NCBI GenBank assembly: GCA_963720775.1
Contig: CAVRGR010000002.1
Coordinates: forward strand, 124,001 to 188,000
Source of the DNA: JAENVT01 sp963720775
Lineage (GTDB): Bacteria; Actinomycetota; Acidimicrobiia; Acidimicrobiales; Ilumatobacteraceae
Length of the DNA: 64,000 nucleotides
Direction: 5' to 3'
In this document: in pieces, positions 35,651 to 44,651 of the stretch
Layout: the number at the start of each line of letters is the position of its first letter
How positions within the stretch are numbered: the first letter of the stretch is position 1
The notes under the pieces: model-generated
Told to the model about the DNA's origin: nothing
Databases searched by the model: none
The model's input: the letters and a program-made list of their open reading frames with translations, nothing else
Translations under genes and position numbers: made by a program

Positions 35651-38317
35651 GTGCCATACGTCTACTCGTTCGATCACAAACACCGCCGTTCGCCGATGGA
35701 GTACAAGGATCTCCTGGGCGGCAAGGGCGCAAACCTGGCTGAGATGACGAGCGTCTTGAAGCTTCCCGTACCCCCCGGGTTCACGATCTCGACCGATGCA
35801 TGCAGGGCGTACATGAAGGGCGGCTGGCCGGCCGGGCTCACCGACGAGATCGCTGCCCACGTGAAGCGGCTCGAGAAGGCGATGGGCCGCACCCTCGGCG
35901 ATGCCACCGACCCGTTGCTGGTCAGTGTGCGGTCTGGCGCCAAGTTCTCGATGCCGGGGATGATGGACACGGTGCTCAACCTCGGTCTCAACGATCGCAG
36001 CGTGAAGGGCCTCGCCGCCGTCACCGGCAACCAACGCTTCGCCTACGACAGCTATCGCCGGTTCATCGCCATGTACGGGCGCATCGTGCTCGGAATCGAC
36101 GGTGAGCACTTCGACAAGCCGCTGGAAGAAGCCAAGGTTGCAGCGAAGGTGAAGACCGATGCGGAGTTGTCGGCCAAGGCGCTCCAGCAGTTGAGCGAGC
36201 ACTACAAGCAGGTGGTCAAGGCCGACACGGGCAAGCCCTTCCCGCAGGATCCCGCCAAGCAGTTGCGTGGCGCAGTGGAGGCCGTCTTCGCCAGCTGGAA
36301 CGGTGCTCGCGCCATTGCCTACCGAGTGCGTGAGCGAATCAGCCACGACCTGGGCACGGCCGTGAACGTGCAGACGATGGTTTTCGGCAACCGCGACCAG
36401 AACAGTGGCACCGGCGTCGGCTTCACCCGTAACGCGGCCACAGGTGACAACAAGCCCTACGGCGATTTCCTCGTCAACGCCCAAGGCGAAGACGTGGTCG
36501 CTGGCATCCGCAACACCGAGGATCTCGATCACATGAAGGGGCGCTTCCCGAAGTGCCACGCCGAGCTGTTGGAGATCTTCGATCGCCTCGAGCGCCACTA
36601 CACCGACATGTGCGACACCGAGTTCACCATCGAGCAGGGCAAGTTGTGGATGCTGCAGACCCGCGTCGGCAAACGCACGGGCGCGGCGGCGTTGAAGATG
36701 GCCGTCGACATGGTCGGGGGCACCGGCAAGGGCAACTTGCGCTGGAAGATCACCAAGAACGAGGCGCTCATGCGCGTCGCCGCCGATCACCTCGATCAAG
36801 TGCTCCACCCGCAGTTCGCCGGCCAGGGCAAGGTGCTCGCCAAGGGTCTGGCTGCCTCACCGGGGGCGGCTGTCGGCAAGGTGTACTTCACCGCCGACGA
36901 TGCGGCCGATGCCGACGAGCGCGGCGAGCACGTCATCCTGGTGCGCAACGAGACCAGCCCCGAAGATGTGCACGGGATGATGGTCAGTCAGGGCATCCTC
37001 ACCGCCCGGGGCGGGCTGGTCAGCCACGCGGCTGTCGTGGCTCGAGGCTGGGGAACCCCTGCCATCGTCGGCGCCGAAGCGGTCAAGATCGAAGGCAAGC
37101 AGTTCACTGTCGGCTCGATCGTGGTCAAAGAGGGCGACATCATCTCGCTCGACGGCACCACCGGTGAGGTGATCCTCGGCGAGATGAAGCTCGAAGCCAG
37201 CGAGCCGCCCGCCGAGTTCACAACGATCCTCGAATGGGCCGATCAGGTCCGCAAGGGCAAGATGGGCGTCCGCGCCAACGCCGACACGGGCGAGGACGCA
37301 GCCAACGCCCGCAAGCTCGGTGCCGAGGGCATCGGTCTGTGCCGAACCGAGCACATGTTCCTCGCACCCGATCGGCTTCCCGTGGTGCGCGAGATGATCC
37401 TCGCCGAAGATCCCGCCGAAGAAACCGCCGCACTCGCCGAGTTGGGTCGCGTCCAGCAGATCGACTTCGAAGAGATCCTCGAAGCGATGGACGGCCTGCC
37501 GGTCACGGTGCGACTTCTCGACCCGCCGCTGCACGAGTTCCTGCCGTCGGTCGAGGAGCTCCGCGTCAAGCAGGCCCGGGAAGGACTGTCGGCACGTGAG
37601 GATCAAGAGCTGCACGCCGCTGAGGACTGGGCGGAGCACAACCCGATGATCGGTACCCGTGGCGTGCGCCTCGGCGTCGTCAAGCCGGGGCTGTATGCCA
37701 TGCAGGTGAAGGCCTTGTTGGCCGCGGCCGCTGTGCTGCGCACGAAGGGCAAGAACCCGATCGTCGAAGTGATGATCCCGCTCACCGTCACGCGCGAAGA
37801 GCTCGCTCTGGCCCGCAGTTGGGTGCAGGCAGAGATCGACGAAGCGTTGAAGGGGATGCGGAACAAGCCCGACATCACCATCGGTACCATGATCGAAACT
37901 CCTCGCGCCGCGCTGTGCGCCGACGAGATTGCCGAGGAGGCCGACTTCTTCAGCTTCGGCACCAACGACTTGACGCAGATGACGTTCGGGTTCAGCCGCG
38001 ACGACGTCGAGAGCCGGATGATGCCGGCGTATCTCGAGCAGGGTCTGCTGAAGCGCAACCCGTTCGAGACCATCGACAAGAGCGGCGTCGGCGAACTCGT
38101 GCGAATCGGTGTCGAGCGTGGTCGCAGCGTGAAGAAGCATCTCAAGATTGGTGTCTGCGGCGAACACGGCGGCGACCCGGAGAGCATCGACCTGTTCTAC
38201 GACGCAGGGCTCGACTACGTCAGCTGCAGCCCGTTCCGCGTTCCGATCGCCCGCCTCGCCGCGGCGCAGGCCATCATCGCCCGCCAGGGTGGACGAGGTA
38301 AGTCGGAAACGAAATAG
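35651..38317 (+). CDS. ppdK: Pyruvate, phosphate dikinase
   Basis: An 888-residue PPDK interconverting pyruvate, ATP and Pi with PEP, AMP and PPi. The ATP-grasp half begins YSFDHKHRR...GGKGANLAEM. The phosphohistidine is His459 in TARGGLVSHAAVVARGWG. The PEP domain has GIGLCRTEHMF, FGTNDLTQMTFGFSRDD and the catalytic Cys836 in GVCGEHGGDP. GTG 35651 gives the family's usual start (VPYVYSFDHKHR); upstream codons to 35588 are unlike homologues. No regulatory kinase (DUF299) is adjacent. Confidence 0.95.
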   Translation: MPYVYSFDHKHRRSPMEYKDLLGGKGANLAEMTSVLKLPVPPGFTISTDACRAYMKGGWPAGLTDEIAAHVKRLEKAMGRTLGDATDPLLVSVRSGAKFSMPGMMDTVLNLGLNDRSVKGLAAVTGNQRFAYDSYRRFIAMYGRIVLGIDGEHFDKPLEEAKVAAKVKTDAELSAKALQQLSEHYKQVVKADTGKPFPQDPAKQLRGAVEAVFASWNGARAIAYRVRERISHDLGTAVNVQTMVFGNRDQNSGTGVGFTRNAATGDNKPYGDFLVNAQGEDVVAGIRNTEDLDHMKGRFPKCHAELLEIFDRLERHYTDMCDTEFTIEQGKLWMLQTRVGKRTGAAALKMAVDMVGGTGKGNLRWKITKNEALMRVAADHLDQVLHPQFAGQGKVLAKGLAASPGAAVGKVYFTADDAADADERGEHVILVRNETSPEDVHGMMVSQGILTARGGLVSHAAVVARGWGTPAIVGAEAVKIEGKQFTVGSIVVKEGDIISLDGTTGEVILGEMKLEASEPPAEFTTILEWADQVRKGKMGVRANADTGEDAANARKLGAEGIGLCRTEHMFLAPDRLPVVREMILAEDPAEETAALAELGRVQQIDFEEILEAMDGLPVTVRLLDPPLHEFLPSVEELRVKQAREGLSAREDQELHAAEDWAEHNPMIGTRGVRLGVVKPGLYAMQVKALLAAAAVLRTKGKNPIVEVMIPLTVTREELALARSWVQAEIDEALKGMRNKPDITIGTMIETPRAALCADEIAEEADFFSFGTNDLTQMTFGFSRDDVESRMMPAYLEQGLLKRNPFETIDKSGVGELVRIGVERGRSVKKHLKIGVCGEHGGDPESIDLFYDAGLDYVSCSPFRVPIARLAAAQAIIARQGGRGKSETK

Positions 38318-38331
38318 GCGGAGGGTTCTTC

Positions 38332-39066
38332 ATGGAAGTACAGACTCGTCAAGGTCCTGCCTTCGGGGTTGCCCGGCTCACGTTGGGTCCGAACGAGCCG
38401 GTGCGTGTGGAGAGCGGGGCGATGATGGCGATGTCCGCCGGCGTCGTGCTGCAGTCGAAGGCCGAGGGCGGAATCATGAAGTCGCTGAAGCGCGCTGCGC
38501 TGGGTGGCGAGAGCTTCTTCGTCAGCACGTACACGGCGCCTCCTTCTGGCGGCTTCGTCGACATCGCGGCGCGGTTGCCGGGTGACATCACCGTTCACGA
38601 CGTTGCTCCGGGCCAAGCGCTGTTCATCCAGAAGGGCTCGTGGCTGGCCAACGAGGTCAACGTCAAGATCGATACCCAATGGGGCGGTTTCAAGAACCTC
38701 TTCGGCGGCGAGGGCGGGTTCATCATTCGTGCCGAGGGGCAGGGCACCACGGTGTTCGCGTGCTACGGCGCGCTCGAGGTGTGGACGCTGCAGGCCGGCC
38801 AGGTGATCACCATCGACACCGGGCACATGGTGGCCTATGAAGACACCGTGCAGATGCAGATGCGCAAGGCCAGCGGCGGCGGATTGGTGCAGAGCTTCAA
38901 GAGTGGCGAAGGGTACGTGTTCGACTTCAGCGGCCCTGGGCGGGTGTGGACGCAAACACGCAATCCCAACGAGTTGATGGGTTGGATCCAGAGCTTCGTA
39001 GGCACCGGGAACTCGAGTGGATCATCACTCGGTGGAGCATTTGGCGGTCTTCTCGGTCGTGACTAG
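38332..39066 (+). CDS. AIM24 / TIGR00266 family protein
   Basis: A 244-residue TIGR00266 protein: VRVESGAMMAMSAGVVLQSKAEGGIMKSLKRAALGGESFF is diagnostic, followed by a double beta-barrel core and a Gly/Ser-rich tail ending GGAFGGLLGRD. The family's biochemical role is unknown; homologues occur in bacteria and mitochondria (AIM24). An RBS (GGAGG) lies six bases before the ATG. The TerC-type gene begins directly after its stop. Confidence 0.85.
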   Translation: MEVQTRQGPAFGVARLTLGPNEPVRVESGAMMAMSAGVVLQSKAEGGIMKSLKRAALGGESFFVSTYTAPPSGGFVDIAARLPGDITVHDVAPGQALFIQKGSWLANEVNVKIDTQWGGFKNLFGGEGGFIIRAEGQGTTVFACYGALEVWTLQAGQVITIDTGHMVAYEDTVQMQMRKASGGGLVQSFKSGEGYVFDFSGPGRVWTQTRNPNELMGWIQSFVGTGNSSGSSLGGAFGGLLGRD

Positions 39067-40077
39067 ATGTCGCTGGCAGTACTAGCCAGCGGCACCAGCC
39101 GCACGGAATTCGTCGATCTCGACGTGCCCGGTTGGGCATGGCCCGCGACGATCGCCGTGATCGTCGCCCTGTTGCTGATCGACATCTTGATCCTCAACAG
39201 GACCTCACATGCGCCCACACTGCGACGCGCAGTCGCCGAGACCATCGCCTGGGTCAGCGTGGGTGTCACGTTCGGAGTAGTCGTGATCGTCTCGTTCGGC
39301 GGCCCCGCCGGTGGCGAGTGGTTCTCCGGGTACCTCATCGAATACAGCCTGTCGATCGACAACGTCTTCGTGTGGGCATTGATCCTGGCCTACTTCCAGG
39401 TCCCTCCGGCGTACCAGCGACGGGTGCTGTTCTGGGGCGTCTTCGGCGCGTTGGTGCTTCGCGCCGGATTCATATTCGCCGGTGTTGCGCTGATCGCTCG
39501 GTTCGAATGGATGCTGTTCGTCTTCGGTGCGTTCCTGCTGTACACCTCGGTCCGATTGTTGTTCTCCCACGACGACGCCGTCGATCCGTCGGACAGCCGG
39601 TTCCTGGCGCTCGTACACCGCTTCGTGCCGACCACGACCGATCTCCACGGGCAGCACATGTTCGTGCGCGTGGACGGGCGACGTTGGGCGACGCCGCTGT
39701 TCGCCGTCCTGCTGCTCGTCGAAGCGACCGACGTGCTGTTCGCCGTGGATTCGGTTCCCGCAGTGCTCGCCGTGAGCAAGGAGCAGTTCATCGTGTTCAC
39801 GTCGAACGCGTTCGCGATCATGGGCCTGCGATCGCTGTACTTCATGCTCGCCGACATGCACGCGCGGTTCAGCTATCTGCAGCAGGGTTTGGCGATCATC
39901 CTGGCGTTCGTCGGCGTCAAGATGATCATCAGCCGCTGGTACCACATCGCTACTCCGGTCTCGCTTCTGGTGATCGTGATCGTGCTCGCGGCCTCGGTGT
40001 CGTTCTCGCTGCGGCGCACTCGTCGACTCGACTCGATCGAGTTGGTGGAGCAGCCTCCACCTCCCGACGAGCGATGA
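39067..40077 (+). CDS. TerC family integral membrane protein
   Basis: A 336-residue protein with about nine hydrophobic spans and the TerC core: EYSLSIDNVFVWALI, VLLLVEATDVLFAVDSVPAVLAVSKEQF and SNAFAIMGLRSLYFML, including the conserved Asp and Glu in membranes (SIDN, EATD, AVDS). TerC/Alx-type proteins are linked to manganese export and metalation of secreted enzymes; tellurite resistance need not apply. Its ATG abuts the stop of the AIM24 gene. Confidence 0.9.
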   Translation: MSLAVLASGTSRTEFVDLDVPGWAWPATIAVIVALLLIDILILNRTSHAPTLRRAVAETIAWVSVGVTFGVVVIVSFGGPAGGEWFSGYLIEYSLSIDNVFVWALILAYFQVPPAYQRRVLFWGVFGALVLRAGFIFAGVALIARFEWMLFVFGAFLLYTSVRLLFSHDDAVDPSDSRFLALVHRFVPTTTDLHGQHMFVRVDGRRWATPLFAVLLLVEATDVLFAVDSVPAVLAVSKEQFIVFTSNAFAIMGLRSLYFMLADMHARFSYLQQGLAIILAFVGVKMIISRWYHIATPVSLLVIVIVLAASVSFSLRRTRRLDSIELVEQPPPPDER

Positions 40078-40101
40078 CACCCCTCGGGTAACCTCGCGGC
40101 C

Positions 40102-41847
40102 GTGGCGATCGTCGACGAGGATCTGGAACGACTCCGAGCCACCATCTCGATTTCGGATGTGGTTCAGCAATGGGTGGCGTTGCGTCGCGTCGGGCGCAAC
40201 TGGGTGGGCCTGTGCCCGTTCCACGCCGAGCGCACCGGGTCGTTCAACGTCCGCGAAGAGACGGGCCGGTACAAGTGCTTCGGCTGCGGCGCGGCCGGAG
40301 ATGTGTTCAAGTTCGTGCAAGAGATCGAGCACGTCGACTTCGTCAACGCCGTCGAGCAGCTCGCTGCCAAGGCCGGCATCCAACTTCGTTACACGTCAGG
40401 CGGTGAGAGCAAGGACCGGCAGCGGCGGAAGCGCCTCATCGAGGCGACGGGCAAGGCTGTCGAGTGGTACCACCAACGACTGTTGACCGGCGACGATGCC
40501 CGCGAGGCGCGTGAATACCTGCGCAAGCGCGGCCTTGCCGGCGACATCGCTCGGCAGTTCAAGTTGGGGTGGGCGCCCGACGATTGGGATGCGATGAGCC
40601 GTGAGCTTCGCCTGCCGCCCGACGTGCTGCGCGACGTCGGTCTCGCGTTCACCAACAAGGCGCAGCGGCTGCAGGATTCGTTCCGGGCGCGAGTGATGTT
40701 TCCGATCATGTCGGAGAACGGCGACCCCGTCGCCTTCGGCGGCCGCATCCTGCCGGGCTCCAGCGATCCGGCCAAGTACAAGAACTCGGCGGAGACCTAC
40801 ATCTACGCGAAGTCGAAGACGCTGTACGGGCTCAATTGGGCCAAGGGCGACATCGTGGCCGCAGACCAGGTGATCGTGTGCGAGGGCTACACCGATGTGA
40901 TCGGGTTCCACCGAGCCGGCGTGAAGCGGGCCGTGGCCACGTGCGGCACCGCGCTCACGGAGGAGCACGTGCGCATGCTGAAGCGCTTCGCCAGTCGTGT
41001 GGTGCTGGCGTTCGATGCCGACGCGGCCGGGCAGGGCGCGGCCGAGAAGTTCTACGAATGGGAGCAGAAGTACCAGGTGCAGGTCAGCGTGGCGTCGTTC
41101 CCCAAGGGCCAGGACCCGGGCGAGCTCAGCCTCACCGACCCGAAGGCGTTGGCGGCGGCGGTCGACACGGCGTTGCCGTTCCTTGGGTTCCGGCTGCAGC
41201 GCGTGATGGCCGGTCACGCAATGCGCACGCCGGAGGATCGTGTTCGGCTGGCGGAGCAGGCCATGGCCGTCGTCAACGAACACCCCGACACCAACGTGCG
41301 CAAGCTGTACGCCGGGCAGGTGGCCAGCCACACCGGCCTTCCGATCAACGACATGGTGGCGATCGCTTCGCGACGTATGGCGCACCCCACCGTGCGGGTC
41401 AGCGGTAGCCGCCGAGTCGGCAGCGCCGAGAACGCAGAGTTCGTGGCGATCGCCCTGCTGTTGCAACGCTGGCACGAGATGGCCGGCTGGCTCGACGAAG
41501 TGCTGTTCGTCGACGATGTGGCCCGCCGCGCGTTCCTCGCGGTTGCCGAGGGAGATGGGTCGGTCGAACGCTCGCTGGAGCTCGCCGACCCCGAAGCCCG
41601 TGAGCTGATCGAGAAGGCTGCCGTCGCCGACATCGACGCCGATCCGGCCGCCGAGGGACGCAACCTCATCAGAGCCGCCGTGCGCCGCGAACTGGGCCGG
41701 CGGGTCGACGAGATCGCCCCCACCGAGATCCTCGCCAATCGCGATGTGCGGGTGGCGCTCGAGCGATTTGACGACCCCTCGGCGGGGAACGATGCAGCCG
41801 AGCTGTTGCTAGGGTGGCTTCAACGGCGCAATGAGGAGCGTGATTGA
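40102..41847 (+). CDS. dnaG: DNA primase
   Basis: A 581-residue primase. The zinc-binding domain is LCPFHAERTGSFNV...YKCFGCGAAGDVF (CxxH, CxxC). The TOPRIM domain holds VIVCEGYTDVIGFHRAG and VVLAFDADAAGQGAA. The C-terminal helicase-interacting part is degenerate as usual. GTG 40102 is the start. Its stop overlaps the TTG start of the sigma factor gene, keeping the ancestral dnaG-rpoD pairing. Confidence 0.95.
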   Translation: MAIVDEDLERLRATISISDVVQQWVALRRVGRNWVGLCPFHAERTGSFNVREETGRYKCFGCGAAGDVFKFVQEIEHVDFVNAVEQLAAKAGIQLRYTSGGESKDRQRRKRLIEATGKAVEWYHQRLLTGDDAREAREYLRKRGLAGDIARQFKLGWAPDDWDAMSRELRLPPDVLRDVGLAFTNKAQRLQDSFRARVMFPIMSENGDPVAFGGRILPGSSDPAKYKNSAETYIYAKSKTLYGLNWAKGDIVAADQVIVCEGYTDVIGFHRAGVKRAVATCGTALTEEHVRMLKRFASRVVLAFDADAAGQGAAEKFYEWEQKYQVQVSVASFPKGQDPGELSLTDPKALAAAVDTALPFLGFRLQRVMAGHAMRTPEDRVRLAEQAMAVVNEHPDTNVRKLYAGQVASHTGLPINDMVAIASRRMAHPTVRVSGSRRVGSAENAEFVAIALLLQRWHEMAGWLDEVLFVDDVARRAFLAVAEGDGSVERSLELADPEARELIEKAAVADIDADPAAEGRNLIRAAVRRELGRRVDEIAPTEILANRDVRVALERFDDPSAGNDAAELLLGWLQRRNEERD

Positions 41848-43109
41848 GTTTCGGGCAGTCTGACGCACCGACAGAGTCGGCACCGTTCCCCGGTGTCGAT
41901 CCGATCGAGTGGCACGACTTGATGGTGCGCGGGGAAGCTACGGGCGTCCTCGACGCCGAGGACATCACCCACGTCCTGCGCACCGTGGAGCTCACCGGAG
42001 ACGTGCTGGAAGGTGTGCAGCGGGCTGTCGCGGCACGCAACATCCGGATCGACGAGACCCTCGACGAGTTGGTCGACGACACTCCTACGACGGGCGTCGA
42101 GCTCCCCGAGGCACCACCAGTCGAAGACGCCGATGGCTTGATGGCGCGTCGTCGCCGGCGACGCAGCGAGCGGATGAATGCCAGCGGTGTCGACACTGGG
42201 AGCACTGCCGACACGGTGCGCATGTACTTGCGCGAGATCGGCCGGGTCGACCTGCTCACACCCGACGACGAGCGCCGGTTGGCGCAGGCGATCGACGAAG
42301 GCAACCATGCAGCGGCCGAGCTCGACCGACCGATGGATCCGGCCGAGCATCGCAAGTACGTGCGGATCGTGCAGACCGGGCAGCGGGCCAAGAGCGAACT
42401 GATCCAGGCCAACCTTCGACTCGTGGTCAGCATCGCCAAACGGTACAGCGGTCGCGGCATGCTCTTCCTCGATCTCATCCAAGAGGGCAACCTCGGTCTC
42501 ATGCGCGCCGTCGACAAGTTCGATCACACGAAGGGCTTCAAGTTCTCGACCTACGCGACGTGGTGGATCCGCCAGGCCATCACTCGCTCGATCGCCGACC
42601 AGGCGCGTACCATCCGCATCCCGGTGCACATGGTCGAGAGCATGAACCGGGTGTTGCGCATGCAACGCCAGATGCATCAAGAGCTCGAACGTGAGCCGAC
42701 GCTCGACGAGTTGGCCGAGCGTTGCGCCCTGCCTCCCGACAGGATTCGCGAGATCTTGCGCATATCGCTCGACCCGTTGTCGCTCGACTCGCCGGTGGGA
42801 GAAGAGGACGATTCCAACCTCACCGATTTCATCGAAGATCTCACGGTCGATGCGCCGGCCGACATCGCCACCAAACGCATGCTGGCGCAGGCAGTCGAGG
42901 AAGCGCTGGGCGAGCTCACCGAGCGCGAGCAGGAGATCGTGCGCATGCGCTTCGGCCTCGACGACGGTCAGGCGCGCACGCTTGAAGATGTCGGCAAGGA
43001 GTTCGGTGTCACCCGCGAGCGCATACGCCAGATCGAGGCAAAGACTCTGGCGAAGTTGCGTCACCCGATGCGCAGCCAGCGCTTGAAGGAGTTTTTGGAA
43101 GAGGAGTGA
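41844..43109 (+). CDS. rpoD: Primary RNA polymerase sigma factor (SigA/RpoD)
   Basis: A 421-residue group 1 sigma factor. Region 1.2 is VRMYLREIGRVDLLTPDDE. Region 2 carries ANLRLVVSIAKRYSGRGM, FLDLIQEGNLGLMRAVDKF and FSTYATWWIRQAITRSIADQ. Region 3 is PVHMVESMNRVLRMQRQM, and region 4 ends GVTRERIRQIEAKTLAKLRH. The start is TTG 41844 inside the dnaG stop region; a later ATG (41922) is possible. A short region 1.1 precedes it. Because of size and completeness it should be the housekeeping sigma. Confidence 0.93.
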   Translation: MSFGQSDAPTESAPFPGVDPIEWHDLMVRGEATGVLDAEDITHVLRTVELTGDVLEGVQRAVAARNIRIDETLDELVDDTPTTGVELPEAPPVEDADGLMARRRRRRSERMNASGVDTGSTADTVRMYLREIGRVDLLTPDDERRLAQAIDEGNHAAAELDRPMDPAEHRKYVRIVQTGQRAKSELIQANLRLVVSIAKRYSGRGMLFLDLIQEGNLGLMRAVDKFDHTKGFKFSTYATWWIRQAITRSIADQARTIRIPVHMVESMNRVLRMQRQMHQELEREPTLDELAERCALPPDRIREILRISLDPLSLDSPVGEEDDSNLTDFIEDLTVDAPADIATKRMLAQAVEEALGELTEREQEIVRMRFGLDDGQARTLEDVGKEFGVTRERIRQIEAKTLAKLRHPMRSQRLKEFLEEE

Positions 43110-43140
43110 TCGGAAGGCTTTGCTATCCTCGTCAACGCCT

Positions 43141-43213
43141 TCCGAGATAGCTCAGTTGGCAGAGCAGCTGACTGTTAATCAGCGGGTCGCAGGTTCGAGC
43201 CCTGCTCTCGGAG
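43141..43213 (+). tRNA. tRNA-Asn (GUU)
   Basis: A 73-base cloverleaf with a TCCGAGA/TCTCGGA acceptor stem, D-arm TAGCTCAGTTGGCAGAGCA, anticodon loop CTGTTAA and T-arm GTTCGAGCC. The CCA end is encoded (to 43216). It follows the sigma factor gene by 31 bases. Confidence 0.97.
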
Positions 43214-43220
43214 CCAAAAA

Positions 43221-43257
43221 GCAAGACGGCCCGCCCTCGTGCGGGTCGTTGCCCTTT
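43221..43257 (+). terminator. Terminator between two tRNA genes
   Basis: CCCGC-CCTCGT-GCGGG stem (43230-43245), extended by GCAA/TTGC, ending CCTTTT (T-run 43254-43257), five bases after the CCA of tRNA-Asn. Confidence 0.6.
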
Positions 43258-43278
43258 TCAGCGTTGGGTCTCACAATC

Positions 43279-43351
43279 GGGGTGGTAGCTCAGTGGTTAG
43301 AGCAGGGGGCTCATAACCCCTGGGTCGCGGGTTCGATCCCCGCCCGCCCCA
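43279..43351 (+). tRNA. tRNA with CAU anticodon (Met, or Ile2)
   Basis: A 73-base cloverleaf, acceptor GGGGTGG/CCGCCCC, anticodon CAT at 43312-43314 in loop CTCATAA, and encoded CCA to 43354. It is not an initiator-like sequence at the acceptor end. Elongator Met and lysidine-modified Ile2 cannot be separated by eye. Its 3' 45 bases serve as the integration site of the downstream element: an exact copy lies at 58172-58216. Confidence 0.9.
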
Positions 43352-43354
43352 CCA
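43310..43354 (+). repeat. attL: 45-bp direct repeat in tRNA 3' half
   Basis: Bases 43310-43354 (anticodon loop through CCA) are identical to 58172-58216. The flanks differ on both sides (GG then C at left; GA then C at right; GGATCT versus AAGACT after CCA). This is the usual core site of a tyrosine integrase. Confidence 0.93.
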
Positions 43355-43370
43355 GGATCTAGCAGGTATT

Positions 43371-44621
43371 ATGGTGTTATTCACAGGTCGGTCGGGGCGC
43401 CTCGATGAGCCTCCATCCAACATAGATCCAACTTTTATCCAACACGCGCACTACGATTTCGGCGTGGCCGGCCTGCGAACAGCGCCAGGAATGCGAGAGC
43501 GATCACCCGGCGCGTGGGAGCTGATCGTCGAGGCCGGGCGCGACCCGGTCACCGGCAAGCGCCGGCAGGCGAGCCGCATCTTCAACGGCACCTTGACCGA
43601 AGCGAAGAAGGCGCGGGCGGCGCTGATCACCGAGGTGAGCAAGGGACGGCACACCGGTACGAAGGCGACGATGAACGACCTGTTCGACGATTGGATCGTC
43701 GAGCTGCAGCGCAAGGGTCGGTCGCCGAACACCGTTCACGGCTACGAGAAGATCTACAACCACAACATCAAGCCGACGCTCGGTCGCATGGCGGTGACCA
43801 AGGTGACGACCAAGACGCTGACCGATCTGTACGGCGAGCACCAGCGGCGCGGACTGTCGGCGCGCAGCGTGCATCACATTCACGGCTGTCTGTCGTCGAT
43901 GTTCACGCAGGCGTGTCGGTGGGGATGGCGCGACTCGAACCCGGCGCAGTGGGCCGAGCCACCGTCGATCCCGAACATCACGCCGGTGGTGCCCACTCCC
44001 GAGGAAGTGCGCGCATTGATCGATGCCGCCGAGCAGTCGAGGCGACCGGAGTATGCGCGGGCGATTCTTGTGGCTGCGACGACCGGACTGCGGCGGGCGG
44101 AGTTGTGTGGGTTGCGGCGCTGGCGTGACTTGGACTTGGAGCGCGGCCTGATGCGAGTGTCGACGTCGGTTGTCTTGCTGCCCGGGCGCCCGCTCGGAGA
44201 GATCCCGACGAAGAACCGGCGGGTACGGATGCTCGCCGTCGATGACCTCACGGCGTCGGTCCTGCGAGCGCAGATCCAGATGGTCGAGGAGCGGGCGCGC
44301 GCTGCCGGCGTCGAATTGGTCGCAGATCCGTATGTGTTCACCGACGCCGCCGATGGTTCGGAGCCGTGGAAGCCCGATGCGGTCTCGAGGTACTTCGCTC
44401 GGTTGCGAGCGCGGATCGGGCTGGAGCATCTCGACTTCCACTACCTCCGCAAGTTCATGGAGACCTACGGCCAGGAGATGGGCTACTCGGTCTCTCAGGT
44501 GGCGATGCGCGCCGGCCACGATCCGACCGTGGCGGCGAAGCACTACAGCGGCAGGGTGGCCGAAACCGATCGAGCCTTGGCGAAAGCCGTTGCATCGCTG
44601 CTGAAGCCGGCAGACACCTAG
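43371..44621 (+). CDS. int: Tyrosine recombinase (element integrase)
   Basis: A 416-residue phage-type integrase. An N-terminal AP2-like arm-binding part (WELIVEAGRDPVTGKRRQ), a core-binding SAM-like domain (MNDLFDDWIVELQRKGRSPN) and a catalytic domain follow in order: Arg241 in TTGLRRAELCGL, FHYLRK (His and Arg), AGHDPT and Tyr392 in HYSGR. The FHYLRK box departs slightly from the usual HxLRH. ATG 43371 is used, but the first ~30 codons overlap three ATCCAAC repeats, so GTG 43464 or ATG 43491 may be the real start. It lies 17 bases after the attL repeat. Confidence 0.92.
   Translation: MVLFTGRSGRLDEPPSNIDPTFIQHAHYDFGVAGLRTAPGMRERSPGAWELIVEAGRDPVTGKRRQASRIFNGTLTEAKKARAALITEVSKGRHTGTKATMNDLFDDWIVELQRKGRSPNTVHGYEKIYNHNIKPTLGRMAVTKVTTKTLTDLYGEHQRRGLSARSVHHIHGCLSSMFTQACRWGWRDSNPAQWAEPPSIPNITPVVPTPEEVRALIDAAEQSRRPEYARAILVAATTGLRRAELCGLRRWRDLDLERGLMRVSTSVVLLPGRPLGEIPTKNRRVRMLAVDDLTASVLRAQIQMVEERARAAGVELVADPYVFTDAADGSEPWKPDAVSRYFARLRARIGLEHLDFHYLRKFMETYGQEMGYSVSQVAMRAGHDPTVAAKHYSGRVAETDRALAKAVASLLKPADT
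43415..43443 (+). repeat. Three ATCCAAC repeats, 11-bp spacing (arm-type sites?)
   Basis: ATCCAAC occurs at 43415-43421, 43426-43432 and 43437-43443, exactly 11 bases apart, that is on one helical face. Two more copies lie near the other end at 58046 and 58058. This matches integrase arm-binding sites beside attL and attR. Confidence 0.55.
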
Positions 44622-44651
44622 TTCACTGAGGCCCCAGCCGTTGTCGTGAAG

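Noticed and set aside
36857..38167. 436-residue minus-strand frame (and a 407-residue one at 35585-36808)
   Set aside because: Both lie opposite ppdK, which shows full catalytic motifs; the minus translations are His/Val/Asp-biased shadows.
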